Made by a program: the position numbers and the translations under genes. Positions 32,301 through 35,951 of a stretch of 35,951 nt of DNA are shown here, one piece after another. The stretch is taken from positions 1-35,951 of the forward strand of contig JANLZB010000040.1 of NCBI GenBank assembly GCA_031366005.1, read 5' to 3'. This DNA is from JANLUX01 sp031366005. Its GTDB lineage: Bacteria > Bacteroidota > Bacteroidia > AKYH767-A > OLB10. Below the pieces are notes generated by a model, which did not search any database, was not told where the DNA came from, and saw nothing but the letters and a program-made list of their open reading frames with translations. Numbering within the stretch: position 1 is the stretch's first letter; every line of letters begins with the position of its first letter.

Positions 32301-33932
32301 AAAGGTAATATTACCTCAGTGCTTAAACAGGATTGGGGATTAAACGATGTTTGGAATGATATAATAACACCTCGCTTTCAACGGCTCAACGAAATAACTA
32401 ACAGTACAAACTTTGGAAGCATCAATCCAAATACCAATAAGTTTTTGCCACAGGTTCCATTAGAAAAGTCTAAAGGGTTCAGCAAAAAAAGAATAGACCA
32501 CAGGCATCATGCAATGGATGCTTTAATTATTGCCTGTGCATCCCGAAGCCACATAAATTTTTTAAATAACGAATACGCAAAGGAAAAAACGAAAGATATA
32601 AGATATGATCTGCGAAGTAAGCTTTGTTCTAAAAAATACAATGATGAGTCAAAGCAGAATTACAAATGGGTTTTTAATAAACCCTGGATGTTATTTACGC
32701 AGGAAGCTAAAGAGGTTTTAACCACAACTGTCATCAGCTTTAAGCAAAATTTAAGGGTGATTAATAAAACGGTTAATAAATATGAAAAGTGGCGGAAAGA
32801 TGAAACAGGAAAATTAATAAAGCAAAAAGTTAAGCAGGAAAAAGGCGATAGCTGGGCAATACGTAAACCCATGCACAAGGATACTGTTTCCGGCAGTGTT
32901 CAGCTGCGCTTTAAAAAAATTGCTTCTTTAACAATTGCCCTCGACAATTGGAAAATGATTACCGAAAAATCCTTGAAACAAAAGATCAAAACTTTGTTTG
33001 AAGAAAATAATGACAAAAAGCAAATACTTAAATATTTTAAGGATTTAGGTTTTAAATGGAATGAAAAAGACATTTCAAAAGTTGAAGTTTATTATTTGGA
33101 TGATGGCAATGTTGCATCACGCGTAAATGTGGATGAAACTTTTGATACCGGAAGAATTCAAAGTATAACTGATACAGGTATTCAAAAAATCATGACAAAG
33201 CATTTGGAAAAAAATAACAATCAGCCCGAATTAGCTTTTTCTCCCGATGGAATAGACGAAATGAATAAAACCCTTGTTGCACTAAACGATGGAAGTTTTC
33301 ATTTTCCAATATATAAAGTACGGACTTATGAACCCAAAGGCAATAAGTTCGCAGTGGGCACCACCGGAAATAAAAAAGATAAATTCGTGGAAGCAGCCAA
33401 AGGCACCAACCTGTTCTTTGCTGTTTATCAGGATGAAAAGGGAAAACGAAATTTTGAAACCATTCCGTTACACGTCATTATTGAAAGACAAAAACAAGGA
33501 CTATCCTCAGTTCCTGAAACCAATGACGCTGGTGATAAATTGTTATTCCATCTTTCTCCCAATGATCTGGCGTATATTCCCTCAATAGAAGAGAAAGAAA
33601 ATATTACTTCAATTGATTTTTCAAATTTATCAAAGGAACAAGTTACACGGATTTATAAAATTGTAAGCTTTACCAACAATAGGCTTTATGCAATCCCTAA
33701 TCCGGTTGCCGTATCAATAGTGGACAAAGCAGAATTTACTCAACTAAACAAGCTTGAGTTTTCTCTTGATAAACAATCCATCAAAGAACATTGTATAAAG
33801 CTTAAAATTGATAGGCTGGGTAATATCCAACCAATAAATTTATTTACACACCCTTCCGTGCAGGGAATTAAAATGAATCATTCGTTAAGTGAATTAACAC
33901 AGAAAAAGGAAGCTGAAGAAGCCGGAGAATAA
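29340..33932 (+). CDS. cas9: Cas9 RNA-guided DNA endonuclease, type II-C
   Basis: The 1530-residue nuclease is guided by the crRNA:tracrRNA duplex and cuts target DNA with two domains. RuvC-I: D8 in ILGLDLGTNSIGWGLV. Bridge helix at about 60-83, Arg-rich (SYRGIRRLRERNLLRRERI). RuvC-II: E740 in IHIELGRE. HNH: H862 in YEIEHIIPQSRFFDDAFSNK. RuvC-III: H1057 and D1060 in RHHAMDALIIA. All catalytic residues are present, so it is expected to cut both strands. The C-terminal wedge/PAM-interacting part includes PIYKVRTYEPKGNKFAVGTT. It is large but in the range for Bacteroidota II-C enzymes. It is followed after 14 nt by cas1; no csn2 or cas4 is present, which fits II-C. Confidence 0.98.
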   Translation: METILGLDLGTNSIGWGLVKHDINNNTGKIIDAGSRIIPMSQDVLGIFDSGQSYSQTAERTSYRGIRRLRERNLLRRERIHRVLNILGFLPEHYALQIDFKKNVGQFLKNTEPKLPYQQNKITQKPEFLFIKSFEEMLSDFKKHQPLCIANRKIPYDWTIYYLRKKALTDKIEKEELAWLLLNFNQKRGYYQLRGEEEEENKNKLVEFHSLLVNKVTDSGDKKAKDETWYNVHLENGWIYRRTSKIPLDWVGKTKEFVVTTDLNDDGTIKKDKEGKEKRSFRAPAEDDWTLVKTKTEKIIDNSKKTVGAYIYDALLQNPNQKIKGKLVRTIERKFYKEELHRILEKQKEFHAELRNENLYNVCLEELYENNEAHRNSIAKKDFTHLFLNDIIFYQRPLKSKKSLISDCRYESRSFKNKDGITQIQPVKCIAKSHPLFQEFRLWKWIKNVNIYEREKLVDGKLQTDVNVTAEFIKNEEDIVNLFEFLNKRKEIDQKAFLKYFGKAITETKYRWNNVEEKTYPCNETRAMILSRLAKVENVPVDFLNKENEEALWHILYSVTDKNEIQKALKTFADKKGLSEDFVEHFRKFPPFKNEYGSYSAKAIKKLLPLMRVGKLWNEKDIHSETKERINKIMNAEYDAKIKDRVREKAINLSTISAFKNLPEWLSCYIIYNRHSEEGEITKWKTPADIESFLKNSFRQHSLRNPIVEQVITETLRVVNDIWKKYGNSAENFFDEIHIELGREMKNPADARQQMTKQITANENTNLRIKALLIELLNDKEVENVRPYSPMQQEILKIYEDGVLNSESEIPEDILKISKAAQPSSSELIRYKLWLEQKYRSPYTGQIIPLSKLFTPAYEIEHIIPQSRFFDDAFSNKVICESEVNKDKDNSTAYEYIKNNRGKKIELSALKTVTLFTVEAYEDFVKQCYSKNRSKMKKLLMDEIPEKMIERQLNDTRYISKFVKNLLSNIVREKDEQETTSKNVIASKGNITSVLKQDWGLNDVWNDIITPRFQRLNEITNSTNFGSINPNTNKFLPQVPLEKSKGFSKKRIDHRHHAMDALIIACASRSHINFLNNEYAKEKTKDIRYDLRSKLCSKKYNDESKQNYKWVFNKPWMLFTQEAKEVLTTTVISFKQNLRVINKTVNKYEKWRKDETGKLIKQKVKQEKGDSWAIRKPMHKDTVSGSVQLRFKKIASLTIALDNWKMITEKSLKQKIKTLFEENNDKKQILKYFKDLGFKWNEKDISKVEVYYLDDGNVASRVNVDETFDTGRIQSITDTGIQKIMTKHLEKNNNQPELAFSPDGIDEMNKTLVALNDGSFHFPIYKVRTYEPKGNKFAVGTTGNKKDKFVEAAKGTNLFFAVYQDEKGKRNFETIPLHVIIERQKQGLSSVPETNDAGDKLLFHLSPNDLAYIPSIEEKENITSIDFSNLSKEQVTRIYKIVSFTNNRLYAIPNPVAVSIVDKAEFTQLNKLEFSLDKQSIKEHCIKLKIDRLGNIQPINLFTHPSVQGIKMNHSLSELTQKKEAEEAGE

Positions 33933-33946
33933 AGCAAAATCAAATA

Positions 33947-35095
33947 GTGATAAAGCGTACTTTATACTTCGGCAATTCGGCTTACCTCAGTCTAAAAGAC
34001 GGTCAGTTAATTGTACGCCTGCCTGAAGTAGTAAGCAACGATACACTCTCAGCAAGTTTTAAAAATGATGCGCAGGCTAAAATCCCAATCGAGGATATTG
34101 GAATAGTTGTTTTGGATAATAAGCAGATTACACTCACACATGGAGTAATAGATGCATTGCAACAAAATAATGTTGCACTCATCAGTTGCGATTCAACACA
34201 TCATCCTGTAGGCTTAATGTTACCCTTAAACGGCAACACACTTCAAAACGAACGTTACCGTGCTCAACTAGAAGTTTCGGAGCCTCTAAGAAAACAAATC
34301 TGGCAACACACTATTATCCAAAAAATCAAAAATCAGGCACACGTATTAAAACAAAATGGAGGTGATGATAAATACCTTATCTCCTTAAGCCAAAAAGTAA
34401 AAAGTGGCGATAGTGATAATGCCGAAGCCATAGCAGCCGCCCACTATTGGGCAAATATTTTCACCAATCTCCCTTCATCGGTTAGGTTTAACTCAGACCA
34501 ATCATTCAGTCAAGGCGAAGTCGAAGGCAAACAACAATCGGAGTCGGCTCCCCTCTCCTTGGGAGAGGGGTCGGGGGTGAGGCGAATTGGGCAATCCAAC
34601 ACACACCCAACCGAGGGCAAACAGTCAGAGACTGCTCCCCGCTCCTTTCGAGAGGGGTCGGTGAGGTTCACCCGCCATCGTGAAGGCGCACCGCCTAACA
34701 ACTATCTCAATTATGGTTACTCGCTGCTACGTGCAACAATGGCTCGCAGTATCGTATCTGCCGGCTTGTTGCCTACATTGGGCATTCATCACGCAAACCG
34801 TTACAATGCCTATTGCCTTGCTGACGACCTAATGGAACCTTACCGCCCGTGGGTGGATGCCTTAGTAATTGACATTATTAACAGTCAGGGTTTGCAGGTT
34901 GACTTAACCAAAGAAATAAAAACCGCATTGTTGATCATTCCGGTTTTAGATGTAATGCTCGATGGAGAAACCAGTCCGCTCATGAATGCTACCCAACGTA
35001 CCGCAGTTAGTATTTACAAATGTTTCACAGGCGAACAACGCAAACCGCTATACCCCGAATTTGCTAAACCCAATCAATCCAGTCTTAATGTTTAA
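33947..35095 (+). CDS. cas1: Cas1 integrase with a 60-residue in-frame insertion
   Basis: The protein has 382 residues, against about 300 for most type II-C Cas1. The active-site signatures are intact: E160 in DNAEAIAAAHYW, then the conserved C-terminal block PPNNYLNYGYSLLRA, GLLPTLGIHHANRYN (His281/282) and CLADDLMEPYRPWVD (E297). Between ANIFTNLPSSVRF (to 181) and FTRHREGAPPNN (from 241) a 60-residue segment is inserted that is Gly/Ser/Glu/Pro-rich and unlike Cas1. The inserted DNA consists of two palindromic repeats (see 34478-34670). The start is the GTG at 33947, 14 nt after cas9. Together with Cas2 it inserts new spacers. Confidence 0.95.
   Translation: MIKRTLYFGNSAYLSLKDGQLIVRLPEVVSNDTLSASFKNDAQAKIPIEDIGIVVLDNKQITLTHGVIDALQQNNVALISCDSTHHPVGLMLPLNGNTLQNERYRAQLEVSEPLRKQIWQHTIIQKIKNQAHVLKQNGGDDKYLISLSQKVKSGDSDNAEAIAAAHYWANIFTNLPSSVRFNSDQSFSQGEVEGKQQSESAPLSLGEGSGVRRIGQSNTHPTEGKQSETAPRSFREGSVRFTRHREGAPPNNYLNYGYSLLRATMARSIVSAGLLPTLGIHHANRYNAYCLADDLMEPYRPWVDALVIDIINSQGLQVDLTKEIKTALLIIPVLDVMLDGETSPLMNATQRTAVSIYKCFTGEQRKPLYPEFAKPNQSSLNV
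34478..34670. mobile_element. 180-bp palindromic repeat element inserted in frame in cas1
   Basis: TCGGTTAGGTTTA (34478-34490) and TCGGTGAGGTTCA (34658-34670) flank the insertion, exactly 180 bp apart (11 of 13 bases identical). Inside are two copies of a GC-rich hairpin repeat: CCCCTCTCC-TTG-GGAGAGGGG (34550-34570) followed by TCGGGGGTGAGG, and CCCCGCTC-CTTTC-GAGAGGGG (34637-34657) followed by TCGGTGAGG. Both are preceded by GGCAAACA. The hairpin belongs to the CTCCCCTCTCC...GGGGTGAGG family that is normally intergenic. The length is a multiple of three and no stop is created. Base composition is far more GC-rich than the gene around it. Confidence 0.8.
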
Positions 35096-35122
35096 TAAAC
35101 AATAACTAATGACCAATTGCAA

Positions 35123-35467
35123 ATGCAAGTAAATACCAAACGCTTTAATGCATACCAAACTATGTGGACGCTTGTTATGTACGATCTGCCGACAGAGTCT
35201 AAAAAACAACGCAAGGCAGCGGGAAAATTTCGTAAAGATTTATTGAAAGATGGTTTTGATATGTTTCAGTTTAGCATGTACGTGCGGCACAGCACCAGCA
35301 ATGAAAATGCTTATGTTCACAAAAGCCGTGTAAAAAAAGCATTACCCGAATCAGGCAAAGTAGGTATACTCCAGGTTACTGACAAACAGTTTGCTTCTAT
35401 GGAGCTTTATTTTGGAACCAAAGCTCAAGAATTGCCACAAGTATCTCAACAGTTAGAGTTGTTTTAG
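35123..35467 (+). CDS. cas2: Cas2 adaptation protein
   Basis: The 114-residue product (ATG 35123; an in-frame TTG at 35117 is an alternative) has the Cas2 ferredoxin-like fold: first strand WTLVMYDLPTESKKQRKAA with the conserved Asp, FRKDLLKDGFDMFQFSMYVR, and a third strand GKVGILQVTDKQFASMELYF. It pairs with Cas1 in spacer integration. It starts 27 nt after the cas1 stop and ends just before a bidirectional terminator. Cas1 and Cas2 next to a single large Cas9 with no fourth adaptation gene is the II-C composition. Confidence 0.96.
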   Translation: MQVNTKRFNAYQTMWTLVMYDLPTESKKQRKAAGKFRKDLLKDGFDMFQFSMYVRHSTSNENAYVHKSRVKKALPESGKVGILQVTDKQFASMELYFGTKAQELPQVSQQLELF

Positions 35468-35472
35468 TAATA

Positions 35473-35501
35473 AAAAATCCGGCATTCGCAGCCGGATTTT
35501 T
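35473..35501. terminator. Bidirectional terminator between cas2 and the CRISPR array
   Basis: AAAAATCCGGC (35473-35483) and GCCGGATTTTT (35491-35501) pair perfectly around the loop ATTCGCA. The A-run on the left and T-run on the right make it effective on both strands. It ends the cas9-cas1-cas2 mRNA on the + strand and would also stop the minus-strand pre-crRNA. Confidence 0.88.
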
Positions 35502-35562
35502 AACATTTATCTTTACTTTTTTGACCTTTTTCAGCGATTAAACCTTTGATTCTTAAAAGTCT

Positions 35563-35951
35563 ATTGTAAACGCTATTCGTAAAGATACATTCTAAAAGCT
35601 ATTCACAACTCATTAATGAGCATTGAGGGGTGTGCAAATATTGTAAACGCTATTCGTAAAGATACATTCTAAAAGCTATTCACAACTGTAACCTGCAATA
35701 CCAATACCTGCAATCTATTGTAAACGCTATTCGTAAAGATACATTCTAAAAGCTATTCACAACAGTCGTTAGCATAAAAAAACCTTTACGAAAATTGTAA
35801 ACGCTATTCGTAAATATACATTATAAAAGCTATTCACAACAGGTTTTGATAGTGTCGTTACCGGCAGCGTATTGTAAACGCTATTCGTAAAGATACATTC
35901 TAAAAGCTATTCACAACCGTGCATGTACGTTTGCCCGAATGCCTGTAATTG
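35563..35951 (-). CRISPR. Type II-C CRISPR array, five full repeats, truncated by window end
   Basis: Repeats of 47 bp lie at 35563-35609, 35640-35686, 35717-35763, 35794-35840 and 35871-35917, and a sixth begins at 35948. All five spacers are exactly 30 bp. Four full repeats are identical; the fourth (35794) has two substitutions. The functional orientation is minus: on that strand the repeat begins GTTGTGAATAGCTTTTAGAA, matching the tracrRNA anti-repeat, and ends CGTTTACAAT. The array therefore points towards cas2, its leader lies beyond the right edge, and the cas2-proximal repeat is the terminal one. I saw no spacer match to this window by eye. Confidence 0.98.
35580..35608 (-). promoter_or_regulatory. 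Promoter embedded in each CRISPR repeat (first repeat shown)
   Basis: On the minus strand the repeat contains TTG at repeat positions 2-4 and TATCTTTA at 23-30 with an 18-nt spacer, a Bacteroidota-type -33/-7 pair (last base A instead of G). Transcription would start around repeat position 37, about 10 nt before the spacer, so every spacer gets its own transcript. The same motif is in all five repeats; the variant fourth repeat has TATATTTA, which still fits TAnnTTTA. The analogous repeat-borne promoters of Neisseria II-C arrays are known; this one is a prediction. Confidence 0.55.

Noticed and set aside
33289..33588. A 99-residue ORF in another frame within the 3' part of cas9
   Set aside because: Its frame overlaps the wedge/PAM-interacting part of Cas9, which is continuous and conserved-looking; the alternative product is basic and low-complexity.
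34510..34701. A 63-residue minus-strand ORF across the cas1 insertion
   Set aside because: It is an antisense frame in a GC-rich palindromic element within an intact + strand cas1; it has no recognisable protein features.
33933..35122. A fourth adaptation gene (csn2 or cas4)
   Set aside because: Only 14 nt and 27 nt separate cas9-cas1-cas2, and after cas2 there is a terminator and the array, so the locus is II-C.
35610..35947. A self-targeting spacer
   Set aside because: I compared the five 30-nt spacers with this window by eye and found no match; this is not a search of the genome.
35563..35951. Array transcribed on the + strand
   Set aside because: The tracrRNA anti-repeat, its terminator and the nexus are all on the minus strand, and the pairing region corresponds to the 5' end of the minus-strand repeat; the repeat also carries the promoter in that direction.

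Overview
The window is a low-GC stretch of a Bacteroidota chromosome, most like an environmental Chitinophagales or Sphingobacteriia-type lineage. The evidence is large secreted multidomain proteins with type IX secretion (T9SS) C-terminal sorting domains, SusC/carboxypeptidase-regulatory style domains, GEVED and choice-of-anchor-B proteins, and promoters of the Bacteroidota form TTTG-N18/19-TAnnTTTG. Every protein gene and the tRNA lie on the + strand. The only minus-strand transcripts I infer are the tracrRNA and the pre-crRNA.

Layout. 1-2770: end of a HEAT-like gene, then an overlapping ECF sigma factor / zinc-finger anti-sigma / exported protein operon. 2790-3490: an IS200-type Y1 (HUH) transposase bracketed by two families of short hairpin repeats. 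3670-7853: a family 9 glycosyltransferase, an overlapping HEPN/MNT pair, NADP-type glutamate dehydrogenase and a DUF58 protein. 7858-8348: tRNA-Asp with a clear promoter and terminator, then a MITE-like inverted-repeat element. 8437-13505: a P-domain plus lysyl-oxidase-like secreted protein, and a glucose/sorbosone dehydrogenase-like protein whose sorting domain has been cut off by a frameshift or deletion. 13603-19522: an Omp85-family outer membrane protein, era, der and two exported proteins. 19604-28886: two paralogous choice-of-anchor-B proteins flanking a GEVED protein and a sulfotransferase-like protein, then a class C beta-lactamase-fold serine hydrolase.

28879-35951 holds a type II-C CRISPR-Cas locus: tracrRNA (minus strand), cas9, cas1, cas2, a bidirectional terminator, and a CRISPR array with 47-bp repeats and 30-bp spacers that runs off the window. 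The parts fit together. The tracrRNA anti-repeat pairs with the 5' half of the minus-strand repeat. Each repeat carries its own Bacteroidota-type promoter that would start transcription about 10 nt before the next spacer. The terminator after cas2 would stop both the cas operon and the oncoming pre-crRNA.

Two features in this locus stand out. Between the serine hydrolase and the tracrRNA lies a degenerate array of 13 units with an exact 21-bp period (28879-29151), which no gene explains. Inside cas1, a 180-bp GC-rich insertion made of two copies of a palindromic repeat adds 60 residues in frame next to the active-site region.
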